Positions 23,871-32,431 of a DNA stretch of 64,000 nucleotides are shown in pieces. Each line of letters starts with the position of its first letter. Position 1 is the first letter of the stretch. The notes beneath the pieces were generated by a model. The model was given only the letters and a program-made list of their open reading frames with translations, was not told the origin of the DNA and did not search any database. This DNA is from Dongia_A sp039808885 (GTDB taxonomy: Bacteria; Pseudomonadota; Alphaproteobacteria; Dongiales; Dongiaceae): assembly GCA_039808885.1 (NCBI GenBank), contig JBDHTX010000004.1, forward strand, positions 121,978 through 185,977, read 5' to 3'. A program made the translations under genes and the position numbers.

Positions 23871-25208
23871 CTAGTTGGCGTCGGGCAAGCCGATGATGAT
23901 CTCGTTCTCGATCACGCGATACGCGAGTCCGTCGCCGGACTCGGCCGCGATGCGATCCGCGATGATGGCCGAAGCCGCATCGCCTGGCTTGCCTGGCGGC
24001 AATATCGTGCAGGTGATGATGCCCGAGACACGCCCCGTATTGAGCAGCGCTGTCCATGCTTCCAGGCTGCTTGCCGAGGAGACCCCTAGAACGGCGCACA
24101 AGGCCGGCGTCGGCTCGCCGGGATCAGCGAGGACCAGCATCTCCGTGTCCCAGCCTCCGGCACCGATCAGATCCCGTATGTTCGGCGCGGCGGAGCGTGC
24201 CTCCTTCGCCCCTGGCGCAGCGTAACGGTCAAGGCCGATCACCGCCAGGGAAGCCTCGATCACACTGACGTCCCGCCGCGTTTCCGCCGCCACCAAATCG
24301 GTCGGTGCGGCAGTCTGTATTCCCCGGGTCGCACCGCTGCTTGAATCCAGGATCTGCAACGCGGTCTGCCCGTCGGGGGCATCGCCGGCATCGGGACGAT
24401 CCAGCAACGACGTCAGCATGTAGGGAAGGCCCGGGAGGATGTCGCTCCGAGGCGCCCTCGCTCCGCCGGAGACATACGGCTCAAGCCGATGGATCAGGGT
24501 CGTCATGACCTGTGCGACGCAGAACGGCCGCTCAGGGGCGCCTGTTGATTGCGCTGCGGTGAGGGTCAACTCGGAGACTTCGATCCGCTCGCCCGGGGGC
24601 TGGTCGCCTTCCATTCCATCGACCAGGCGATAGAGCAATCGCGTCCCGCCCAGGTCGAAGACGCCGAAGCGCTCGAAATCCCCGAAATGCCGGATCGCGG
24701 CAATTTGCGGCCTTCGCTTCCCGCCCTCGAAAGTCAGTTCGACGAGATCGCCGGCCTCCGCGACGAAGTAGATCGGTTGCGGCAGCCCGTCGCTGCCCCG
24801 CTCATCCAGCACGAACACACGCGGCGCTTCGGTGTAGGGATAGAGGTCATCCGGCGACTCTCCGCCGCTCTCACTTTCCAGAACCGCCTCTTCGCGCGAG
24901 GCAATGACGCCACGCAGGGTCGCGGCGGCAGCGCGCCACTTGCCCTTTGCCCCACCCCTGTCCATCAGGTCGAGGAGATCCTGGAAATCCGCCGAGGACT
25001 TCAAGCGCCGGAGGGCCAGGTTGCGCAGCTCCGGTGCGCGGCCGAACATCGTCAGCAGATCCGCATAGCGATCCGCGGCAGCGATCGAAGGCGCCGGCGA
25101 TATCTCGTTGCCGGCGATCAAGTCGCACGGATCTGGGCTGTCAGCCACCGCCCGCATTGGGAAGAGTGACGCCAGCACCAATATGCCGGCGAGCCCGCGC
25201 ACTTTCAC
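23871..25208 (-). CDS. Large exported protein paired with lysozyme-like cargo
   Basis: A 445-residue protein with a Sec signal peptide (VKVRGLAGILVLASLFPMRAVA). GTG at 25208 is preceded by GGGAGG at 6 bp, so it is the likely start. The mature part has Cys residues in DPCDLI, RPFCVAQ, ALCAVL and ITCTIL and a mixed alpha/beta pattern (RVFVLDERGSDG, QPIYFVAEAGDLVELTFEGG), with no recognised domain. It lies 58 bp after the tagged lysozyme-like gene and before the scaffold genes. Exported proteins are out of place in a head module. I infer a periplasmic immunity or inhibitor protein for the neighbour, though it is large for that role. Confidence 0.6.
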   Translation of the reverse strand: MKVRGLAGILVLASLFPMRAVADSPDPCDLIAGNEISPAPSIAAADRYADLLTMFGRAPELRNLALRRLKSSADFQDLLDLMDRGGAKGKWRAAAATLRGVIASREEAVLESESGGESPDDLYPYTEAPRVFVLDERGSDGLPQPIYFVAEAGDLVELTFEGGKRRPQIAAIRHFGDFERFGVFDLGGTRLLYRLVDGMEGDQPPGERIEVSELTLTAAQSTGAPERPFCVAQVMTTLIHRLEPYVSGGARAPRSDILPGLPYMLTSLLDRPDAGDAPDGQTALQILDSSSGATRGIQTAAPTDLVAAETRRDVSVIEASLAVIGLDRYAAPGAKEARSAAPNIRDLIGAGGWDTEMLVLADPGEPTPALCAVLGVSSASSLEAWTALLNTGRVSGIITCTILPPGKPGDAASAIIADRIAAESGDGLAYRVIENEIIIGLPDAN

Positions 25209-25266
25209 GCCACGCCTCCCATGTTCCCCTCCCAAGCTTCGTGCCGCGGTTGCCGCGCCGGATCAA

Positions 25267-26346
25267 TCAGCGCCAAAGCCTTTCCCACTTCGCGCCCCGC
25301 GTCGCTGCGTCGAAATCCGCCGCATCGAGACTGGCCAGCTTTCGCAGGTCGGGCATGTCGCGTTCGGCCTTCTTGCGCACCAGCGGCGAGACAAAGCCGG
25401 CATGGTCGATTTCCCAGTCGTCCGGGATCCCGTCGACATTCCTGTCGTTCTGGATGCCGACCGACCTGCTTCCCGGCACGTCCAACCTAACCCGCGAGCC
25501 GGATTCCAGCAACCTGCGATTGAGCTCCTGAACGTCAGCCGACAAGAGCTGTTGAGCCGGCAATTCCCCCGCCGACACGGACTCGGCGATGCCCTGCGCC
25601 AGAGCCTCAAGGTGGTTGCGATATCGTGCCGGCCCACCCGATTTGCTCCCGCTCTTTTTGTCACCCTCTGAAGCGCGAAAAAACTTCTGTCCGCTGAGAT
25701 AGTCGAGGATTTCGCCAAGCCGCGGCGCGTGGTTCAGCGTGCCGACAACGGTGCCTTCTCGCCTGCCGGTCAGCACTTGTTCGGTTTGCTTCAGATCGCC
25801 GAATTTGTTGGCCCAGCCGGCGAGCATGGCGAGCGAGGCGGGATCCAGCGCGCGTCTCCACCGCTTCTCGAACGCTTGCTCCAGCTCGCCGACCTTGTTC
25901 TGGTCATCCTGCAGGATCGCATCGTCCATCTGCGCGACGCGGGCTTCGCCATCGGAGGATTGCAGGAGCGAATCGATGAAGGCCCGGTGGCGATCGATGG
26001 GATTCCGCGACGTCGCCATGTAGCCGATACCGCTCATGATCTCCTCATAGCGTTCCGGCCGCATCTTCCCCGCCGCCAGTGCATCGCCCATGACGTCGTA
26101 GAAGGCATCCCGCGCGTGTGGATTGCCGGCCGCCGCATCGCCTTGCAGCTTGCCCAAGGTATAGCCGCTGAACAGCTTCGGCCGCTCCTTGTCCGTAAGC
26201 CGGTCATATGCCGGCTTGCTCAACGGGGGCCCGTCGTAAGGCCACCGTTTCGGCCCGAGGAAATTCCCGCCGCCTTCCATCCGAGCCAGCACATCGAGCA
26301 TAGTGCGGCGGATCGGGTCGGTGAACTGATAAGTCGTGTCGGCCAT
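25267..26346 (-). CDS. Putative lysozyme-like capsid cargo protein with C-terminal tag
   Basis: A 359-residue protein. Residues 12-75 look like a lysozyme/transglycosylase-type start: a helix ending in a Glu (LDVLARMEGGG, E24), then GYTLGKLQGD (61-70), similar to the GY/SxGxxQ-D segment of muramidase-like domains. Later it is helical, with a DRNVDGIPDDWE segment (about 301-312) resembling Ca-binding thrombospondin-type loops. It ends with the tag DAADFDAATRGAKWERL. GAGG is 6 bp before the ATG. It follows the portal gene by 40 bp and is paired with an exported protein. It may be a virion muramidase for DNA entry or an antibacterial effector; the enzyme call is tentative. Confidence 0.55.
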   Translation of the reverse strand: MADTTYQFTDPIRRTMLDVLARMEGGGNFLGPKRWPYDGPPLSKPAYDRLTDKERPKLFSGYTLGKLQGDAAAGNPHARDAFYDVMGDALAAGKMRPERYEEIMSGIGYMATSRNPIDRHRAFIDSLLQSSDGEARVAQMDDAILQDDQNKVGELEQAFEKRWRRALDPASLAMLAGWANKFGDLKQTEQVLTGRREGTVVGTLNHAPRLGEILDYLSGQKFFRASEGDKKSGSKSGGPARYRNHLEALAQGIAESVSAGELPAQQLLSADVQELNRRLLESGSRVRLDVPGSRSVGIQNDRNVDGIPDDWEIDHAGFVSPLVRKKAERDMPDLRKLASLDAADFDAATRGAKWERLWR

Positions 26347-26386
26347 CTGGAACCTCGGTGAGAACAACGTAGTCTGGAAGGTGTTC

Positions 26387-28462
26387 TCAGGCGAACCCAC
26401 CGGAGAGCGGCACCGCCCTGTGCAGGCGGGCTGCCTGCCTTTCCTCGATCTCCCGCAATCCAAGCGCGGCGTTCAGATCCGCCTCGTAGCGGCGCAACTG
26501 CAGTTCCTGCTGCTTCAAGGCCACCTCGGCCTCCAGCTTCTGCAGGTCCGCCTGCAGCCGCGCCTGCACGGGAGCCGGCATGGCGGGCGGCTGCATCGCC
26601 TGCGCCTGCATCTCCTGAAGCTGCCGGCTCTGCTCCATTTGGCGTTGCTGGTCCTGCGTGACGCTCTCCACGAACTCCGCCACCAAGCTGCCCGGCAGCG
26701 GCGAAGCCTTCAGCAGCCTGCCCCATGCTTCGATCGGCAGCGGCTGCTTCATCAGCAGCGGCAGCATCTGCTGCAGGATGGCCCAGCTCGCCTCCTTCTG
26801 GTTCGGTGATGCCGGAGCGTCATCCACGATGATGTCGAATTCCAGGACATCGTCGCGCCGGATCAGCGGCACATAGCGCTCGAAGTCGGGCCCGGCGATG
26901 CGGACCAGGCGGCCATCGCTCAGATAGTCCCGGATCAGGTGCAGCAGCAACCGCCCCTGGTCCTTGCGGTAGCGCCGAAGGCCGTCGAAGAACGGCGCCA
27001 GGATGGTGGTGCCGGCCTGGCGCCGTTGGTACTCGAGCGACGCCGCCTGGCCGCGGTCGGCGAGGCCCAGCATCTCCACGTTGATGCCGCTCACGTCGCG
27101 CAGGGATTGCAGCGCGAATTGCATCAGGGCCTCGACGCCGGTCGGCATCAGGGCCGGTGGCTTCGGGGTCACACGCGGCCCGGCGCCGGAGAGCGCGCCG
27201 GTCTTCAGCCAGACGATGCGCCCGGCATTGGCCCAATCCGTTTCGGCCTGCTGATCGTTGTCGAAGGCGCCGCGCTCGGCCATGATGCCTTTGCCGCTGG
27301 TCTGGATGCTGTTCAGCACCGAGGAGAACAACGCGTTCGCCCAGCGCTGCGGATCGCGCATCGCCCGCACCAGGCCGACCCATTGCCTCCGGTTCCGGTC
27401 GCGATAGCCGGTAATGGCCTTGAACTTGAAGCTCGCCTGGGCCTGTGCCGCTCCGCTCTCGAGCAGCGTTCCTCCCAGGAATGCGTGGCGCAGGATCCGC
27501 TTCTTCTGCTGCTGGACGACCAGCGTGACGCCCGCCGACTTCGCACGCTCCTGCAAGGTTGCCAGCGCGTCCTCGTCGGCGGCCTCGGTGATCCCACCGC
27601 TCGCCGGGTCGGCGACGCGGTAGCTCACCTTCATCTCGGACCATTCGCATTCCACGATGGTCACGGTTCCGCGCCGCGCATCTCCGGCGGCCTGCGCGCC
27701 GCCGTAGTTCCGCGCGGCCTCGCGGTCATGCAGCGGCGATTCGAGCGACCCCAGGCGGGCCCATCCGGCATCGAGCTCATCGTCGTCGAAGCCGGGGAAC
27801 ATCTGCCGCGCCGCCCCGATATCGATTTCCCGCGCGCGATGCATCCGGCGGGAATCCACCAGGTTGCGCTTGACCGCGCGCGCATCCCAGACCATCTCCA
27901 GCGGATCGATCCGGTCGATGACAATGCGCCCGGCCGGATCTTCGTCGTAATCCACCCGCGTCTCCGTCCACCCCATCCCGCAGATGGCGGCGTCCTGAAA
28001 CGCGTCGGATTCCTCGTCCTCCGCATTGCACTGGTCGCGCAGATACATGGCGGCGCCGGTATAGAGTTCGGCCGGCCCTTGGTCGTCGGCGCCCGGCACC
28101 GGCTGGGGCGTCGACTGACCTGTCACCGGATCGATGGCGGGCATTGTTCGGTTACTGGTGGTGCGCGGTATGAAGCGCACCTCCTGCCGGTTGGCGACCT
28201 CCATGCCGATCACCGCGGCCACCGCCGGAGCGATGCGGTTGAAGGTGACGCAAGGCCGGTTCTGGCCTTTCAGGCGCTGGCGGTCGGCCTCGTCCCATTG
28301 CCCATGACCGGCATGGAAGGCGAAGTCGGCCTCGGCGTCGCGGTACCACTCGCTCTGCGCCCGTCGGTCTTCGAGGAACCAGCCCTTGAGACGCTCGTAG
28401 AGTTCCGCCTCGGCCAGCGGCGCTTCGCCACCGCCAGGGTGGGCGGCATTGTCATCGAACAT
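26387..28462 (-). CDS. Phage portal protein (P22-like)
   Basis: A 691-residue portal of the P22/podovirus type, the dodecameric ring through which DNA is packaged and leaves. Characteristic are the N-terminal ERLKGWFLEDRRAQSEWY, the GQNRPCVTFNRIAPAVAAV segment, the DAAICGMGWTETRVDYDEDP strand, the long central region (QASFKFKAITGYRDRNRRQW, MRDPQRWANALFSSVLN) and a C-terminal coiled-coil barrel rich in Gln/Met/Leu (residues about 590-675). GAAGG lies 7 bp before the ATG at 28462. It follows the large terminase gene, as in most tailed phages. Confidence 0.92.
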   Translation of the reverse strand: MFDDNAAHPGGGEAPLAEAELYERLKGWFLEDRRAQSEWYRDAEADFAFHAGHGQWDEADRQRLKGQNRPCVTFNRIAPAVAAVIGMEVANRQEVRFIPRTTSNRTMPAIDPVTGQSTPQPVPGADDQGPAELYTGAAMYLRDQCNAEDEESDAFQDAAICGMGWTETRVDYDEDPAGRIVIDRIDPLEMVWDARAVKRNLVDSRRMHRAREIDIGAARQMFPGFDDDELDAGWARLGSLESPLHDREAARNYGGAQAAGDARRGTVTIVECEWSEMKVSYRVADPASGGITEAADEDALATLQERAKSAGVTLVVQQQKKRILRHAFLGGTLLESGAAQAQASFKFKAITGYRDRNRRQWVGLVRAMRDPQRWANALFSSVLNSIQTSGKGIMAERGAFDNDQQAETDWANAGRIVWLKTGALSGAGPRVTPKPPALMPTGVEALMQFALQSLRDVSGINVEMLGLADRGQAASLEYQRRQAGTTILAPFFDGLRRYRKDQGRLLLHLIRDYLSDGRLVRIAGPDFERYVPLIRRDDVLEFDIIVDDAPASPNQKEASWAILQQMLPLLMKQPLPIEAWGRLLKASPLPGSLVAEFVESVTQDQQRQMEQSRQLQEMQAQAMQPPAMPAPVQARLQADLQKLEAEVALKQQELQLRRYEADLNAALGLREIEERQAARLHRAVPLSGGFA

Positions 28463-28591
28463 GCGAAAACCTTCGTAGCTGTGAGACGGGCGGTGCAAAA
28501 GGCCGGCGGCAACCGTGTTCGCGGTCGCAGGGCCGCACCGGAAAGGGGCGGCGACGCAAGCGGTCGGCTTCGCTGGCGCCTCCGGCGACCA

Positions 28592-29908
28592 TCATGCGCT
28601 CATCCAAGTCCCGGTGCCGGCTTGCGCCGCCGCATAGCGCGCGCGCCGCGCGGGCGTCGCCGCCGGCTCGGGCAGCCCGCGCGCCAGGTAGCGGAAGGCA
28701 TCCGCGGCATGGCTGGTCCAGTCGTGGCGCGGCCGCGCCGAGTAGATCCCGCGCTCGGCGTCATAGTCGCAGCGGTACTGGCGCAGAGCCTCCAGGCCAT
28801 GCGCGCATTTCTCCGCATCGAACCAGCACCGCGGCAGCAGGTTGCGCACCGCGTTGATGCCGTCCTCGATATTGGGTTCCCGCGGCAGTACCCGCCCGGA
28901 AATGCCGAGCCCCGCCAAGGTCTGCAGCCGGCTCCTTCCAGTCGACAGATCGGCGACCTGCGCATCGTGCGGCAGCAGATGCTCGCCATAGACATAGGGC
29001 TTTTCGCGCAGCACCTTGGCATAGTGATCCAGGCCGACACCGAAATTCTCGTAGTAGTCGACGATGCGGACCTCTTGCCCGCCGACCTGGCAGAACCAGA
29101 TCGCGGTGCTGTCGCCGATGCCGAGATCCCAGGCGGTATGCGTGAGCAGATCGGGCGCCCACGGCACCCGCCCGACACGCCCGTCCTGGTCCGCCCGCTG
29201 CAGCAATCTGCCGTAATAGGCGCCCGGCAGCGCGGCATCGAAGCTGCAGTAATACTCCTGGCGGATCATGTCCTCCGGCATCCCGGAGGCGCGCTCCTCC
29301 GCAATCACCGCAGGCGGGATCGCGCCGGTATCGTCGACGGTCAGCAGCTCGGCGAACCACTGCGAATTCCGCCGGGCCAGGTCGTACAGATTCCACGCAT
29401 GGTTGCGGCCGCGCGGCGTGAACAAGAACAAGGCGCTGCCGCGGTTCTCCGCCAGGATCGGGCGCAGATAGTCCCAGGACAGCGGATTGGCGAGCGCGAA
29501 TTCGGAGAACACCAGGCCGGCCGGCGGCGCCCCAACCAGCGAATTGAAATTGTCCGATCCCACCAGTTGCCAGGTGGAGCCGTTCACGAAGCGGATTCGC
29601 ATCTCGTCGTCGCGCGTCGCGGCGCGGATCGCCGGCGGGAACGCCTCGTCCAGCCGCCGCAATCCGCTGTGCGGATTGACCGCATCCCAGATGGCTTTTC
29701 TCGCCTGCGCCGCCTCGGGCAGCATATGCCAGTAGTTCCCGGTTCGCCGCATTGCGGCGCAGGCGGCCCAGTGCAAACAGACTTCGTCCTTGCCCGCCCG
29801 CCGATGCCAGACCGCGACGGCACGCCGCGGCCCCTCCTGCTCCAGGTAGCGCCAGAGCCGCTGCTGATAGGCGCGCGGACGCCACGTGTTCGGCAGCGTA
29901 ATTTCCAT
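28592..29908 (-). CDS. Phage terminase large subunit
   Basis: A 438-residue terminase motor/nuclease. The Walker A-type site is WHRRAGKDE (residues 34-42), the Walker B strand GLVFSEFA (131-138), the coupling motif in LFLFTPRGRNHA, and the RNase H-like nuclease begins TAWDLGIGDS with a closing Asp in HDWTSHAADAFRYL. The length is normal. It heads the late operon after a 318-bp region with iterons, with the portal 129 bp downstream. No confidently identified small subunit is adjacent; candidates lie 4-5 kb upstream. Confidence 0.92.
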   Translation of the reverse strand: MEITLPNTWRPRAYQQRLWRYLEQEGPRRAVAVWHRRAGKDEVCLHWAACAAMRRTGNYWHMLPEAAQARKAIWDAVNPHSGLRRLDEAFPPAIRAATRDDEMRIRFVNGSTWQLVGSDNFNSLVGAPPAGLVFSEFALANPLSWDYLRPILAENRGSALFLFTPRGRNHAWNLYDLARRNSQWFAELLTVDDTGAIPPAVIAEERASGMPEDMIRQEYYCSFDAALPGAYYGRLLQRADQDGRVGRVPWAPDLLTHTAWDLGIGDSTAIWFCQVGGQEVRIVDYYENFGVGLDHYAKVLREKPYVYGEHLLPHDAQVADLSTGRSRLQTLAGLGISGRVLPREPNIEDGINAVRNLLPRCWFDAEKCAHGLEALRQYRCDYDAERGIYSARPRHDWTSHAADAFRYLARGLPEPAATPARRARYAAAQAGTGTWMSA

Positions 29909-30226
29909 GCAGCCTCCGTCACCGGGGATCGACGCGGCCGGCGCGCTGCCGCCAAGTTCAAATTGGGTTCGCCCGACAGGCCGGCTTTGAGCGCTGCGGC
30001 TGCGCGCGGATTCGATCAGTCAGGATTCGAAATGTCAGGATTCGAAATGTCGGAATTCGATTCGCGGGGCCCAGACTCATGCGGCCCTCCGCCTGCTGGC
30101 GCGCCATCGCCCGCGACACCTCTGCGACGATGGACGGATGATGCCAGCGGCCATAACGCCGGTCAAGATTTTCCCGCTTTGCGCGTGTCGGAGCGTCACG
30201 CAAATCCGCCGGGGAAACGACGCGGA
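29909..30226. other. Leader region of the packaging operon
   Basis: A 318-bp gap between the methyltransferase stop and the large terminase start. It contains the 15-bp iterons at 30005-30064 and otherwise shows only high-GC sequence with chance open frames. It is a natural place for the late promoter and for the packaging (pac/cos) recognition sequence. Confidence 0.4.
30005..30064. repeat. Four 15-bp iterons upstream of terminase
   Basis: Four adjacent 15-bp units: 30005-30019 (diverged), 30020-30034 and 30035-30049 (identical, TCAGGATTCGAAATG), and 30050-30064 (TCGGAATTCGATTCG). All share the core GGATTCGA or GAATTCGA with a TTCGAA-type palindromic centre. Direct repeats of this kind bind DNA-binding proteins such as small terminase or a late regulator. 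They are not part of a believable coding frame. Confidence 0.75.
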
Positions 30227-30943
30227 CTATGGATGCCGCAGGATGGCGAAGCTCTGCCGGACGCCGTTGACGACGCCCTCGATGACCGAACCGAAGTCGC
30301 AGGTGATCGCGGGGTTGAGCTGCGCGATCATCTCCGTGAATTGCGACCGCGGCACCGCCCAGGCGAGCCCGGTCAGCTTGCGCCGCGCTTCGGTCTCGGG
30401 AAAATGGATCAGGGCGATGGCGCCCGGCGTCATCATGCGGACGATATTGCCGAGATAGGCTTCGAACCTGCTTTCCGGAACCTTCGAGCAGACATGCCAG
30501 GAGATGATGAAACGCGGCTTCTCCTGGCGCGCGCGCTCGATCACCGCCGGCGCGATCACGTCCAGCCGCGGCCGCTTCTGTTCGGTCAGTTGCGGCGCCA
30601 GATGCGTCCGGCCCAGGTCGAGGAATTCCTGTGCCAGGTCCATGCCCCAGTACCGTCCGGGCTCGAGGAATTCGATGAGCGGCGTCGCCAGCCGAAGGCT
30701 GCCGCAACCGTAATCGATGACCAGGTCCGCCGGCGTGACGCCGAATCTCAGCAGGAACTCGAGCAGCTCCGAGCGCGAACGCAGAGGGCGGGCGCCCGGA
30801 CCGATTGCCGGATGCCCCTGGCCGCCGCGGATCTTCGCCAGCACACGGTGAACGTAGTACTGCTCGTACGGCGTAAAAGGGTGTGTGAACCGCCAGCTCC
30901 AATAGCTGACGGCACGGCGAAGCTTCTTCTTGTTGAGTCTCAT
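30227..30943 (-). CDS. SAM-dependent methyltransferase
   Basis: A 238-residue class I methyltransferase with motif I VIDYGCGSLRLATPL and the acidic strand-2 end GRYWGMDLAQEF. A basic N terminus (MRLNKKKLRRAVSYWSWRFTHP) suggests contact with membrane or nucleic acid. It lies between the histidine kinase gene and the terminase operon, all on the minus strand. It could be a phage moron or a host gene trapped in the element. The ATG at 30943 has AGGA close upstream; GTG 30946 is an alternative. The acceptor is unknown. Confidence 0.82.
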   Translation of the reverse strand: MRLNKKKLRRAVSYWSWRFTHPFTPYEQYYVHRVLAKIRGGQGHPAIGPGARPLRSRSELLEFLLRFGVTPADLVIDYGCGSLRLATPLIEFLEPGRYWGMDLAQEFLDLGRTHLAPQLTEQKRPRLDVIAPAVIERARQEKPRFIISWHVCSKVPESRFEAYLGNIVRMMTPGAIALIHFPETEARRKLTGLAWAVPRSQFTEMIAQLNPAITCDFGSVIEGVVNGVRQSFAILRHP

Positions 30944-31019
30944 CACATCCTGCGGCGGCGGTTGGCTAGGAGATATGAGCGCAGTCTGACGGCAATCTGA
31001 CGCTTACCCCCGCTTGCCA

Positions 31020-32429
31020 TCATTGCGCCGCCGGCATCTGCCCGCTTTGTCTCCAGACTACGCCATTCAGGACCACTTCGATGCAATTCTCGAACTTCGG
31101 ATGGACGCGGGCATATCCGCCATGTGTATGGGCGACGTGCTGCACGATGGCCAGGCCGAGGCCTGATCCGGCGGAGCTGGCCTTGCCCTTGCGGAACCGG
31201 TCGAACACCGTCTCCCGCAGCTCCTCCGGCACGCCGCTGCCCTCGTCGCGCACCTGCAGCACGATCGGATGATTGTCGCCCCGCGGCGCCGCGCGGCGGA
31301 TCGCCACGGTGATCTTGCCGCGCCCATGGTAGAGCGCGTTGTCAAGCAGGTTCCGGACCATGTTCCGCAGATCCGCCGCATAGCCGCGGATCGAGAGCGC
31401 CGTGCCCTGCTCGACTTCGATCTCGATGTCGCGTTCCGCCTCGTCCGCCAGCGGCAGCACCATGGCCGTCGCCTCGCGCACGATACGCGGCAGGTTGACG
31501 GGCTGCGGCTCGGGTTGCGCGCGCGTCGCGCTTTCCATCCGCGCGAGGTCAAGCAGCTGCGCAACGACCCGGTTCAGATGCTGGAAATCCCGGCGCACGA
31601 TGCTCCAATCGACCTCTCCGGTGAGCTGGGCGCGCTGCAGGCGGAGATCGAGCACGGCGAGCGGCGTGCGCAATTCGTGCGCGGCATCGGCGGTCAGCCG
31701 ACGTTCTGCCTCATAGGCGCGCGACAGGCGGTCGAGGGCGCCATTGACGGCGCCGACCAGCGGCAACAATTCCGCCGGCAGCCCTTCGGTGGTGACCCGG
31801 GCGTTTGGATTGGCCGGTCCGACATCCGCCGCCTCGCGCGAGGCGCGTTCCAGCGGCCGCAAGCTCCAGCTGCCGACCAGCCAGATCGTCGCCAGCGCGA
31901 CGAGTCCGCTCGGCACCAGAAGAAGCATCGGCTCGACCGATTCCTCGAGCATGCTTTCCGCCAGGGCTTCGGATTCCACCTGGTTTCGCGCGACGACAAG
32001 CCGGCGCCCGCCCGGGGCCAAGGCGGTCATCGTCATCTGTGCGTCCGGGCCGTGGAACTCCAGCGGCCCGAAATCCTCGCCCGGCGCAAGTATCGAGAGC
32101 GGCAGCGGCTTGGAGATATTGGACGACATGGCGATCGCCCTGCCGTCGGCGCCGTAGAAGGTATAGGAGAACTTGCCGTCGGCCTGGCCATAGGCGTCGG
32201 TCCATTCGGGCGGCAGGTTGACGCTCACCGCGCCGGTTGCCTCGTCGACGCTGATCGACTCCAGCAGTTCGTTGGCCTGGCCCTGCATCGTCCGCTCGGC
32301 GATCGCCTCGTCGGTGTTGTAGACCTCGCGATACGCGAAGATCGCGGCGAAGGCGATGCCGATCGCCGAAACGACGAACAGCGAGATCAGCAGCCGGTAT
32401 TTGAGGCTGAAGGCGCGCGGCCGCGACAT
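31020..32429 (-). CDS. Sensor histidine kinase
   Basis: A 469-residue membrane histidine kinase. It has transmembrane helices near residues 10-30 and 160-182, a periplasmic sensor region between them, the H-box AHELRTPLAVLDL (His phosphoacceptor about residue 250), the N-box NLLDNALYHG, the D-box RDEGSGVPEEL and G-box SAGSGLGLAIVQHVAHTHGG. It is separated by 2 bp from the response regulator stop, so the pair is co-transcribed. A two-component system inside a phage-like element is unexpected. The signal is unknown. Confidence 0.92.
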   Translation of the reverse strand: MSRPRAFSLKYRLLISLFVVSAIGIAFAAIFAYREVYNTDEAIAERTMQGQANELLESISVDEATGAVSVNLPPEWTDAYGQADGKFSYTFYGADGRAIAMSSNISKPLPLSILAPGEDFGPLEFHGPDAQMTMTALAPGGRRLVVARNQVESEALAESMLEESVEPMLLLVPSGLVALATIWLVGSWSLRPLERASREAADVGPANPNARVTTEGLPAELLPLVGAVNGALDRLSRAYEAERRLTADAAHELRTPLAVLDLRLQRAQLTGEVDWSIVRRDFQHLNRVVAQLLDLARMESATRAQPEPQPVNLPRIVREATAMVLPLADEAERDIEIEVEQGTALSIRGYAADLRNMVRNLLDNALYHGRGKITVAIRRAAPRGDNHPIVLQVRDEGSGVPEELRETVFDRFRKGKASSAGSGLGLAIVQHVAHTHGGYARVHPKFENCIEVVLNGVVWRQSGQMPAAQ

Positions 32430-32431
32430 GG

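Noticed and set aside
29958..30902. A 314-codon minus-strand frame overlapping the methyltransferase
   Set aside because: Different frame from the motif-bearing methyltransferase; its repetitive C-terminal peptides just reflect the DNA iterons at 30005-30064.
26939..31000. A 1353-codon open frame on the plus strand
   Set aside because: It is antisense to portal, terminase and methyltransferase genes, all with clear motifs and codon bias; the product is a low-complexity His/Arg/Ala string.
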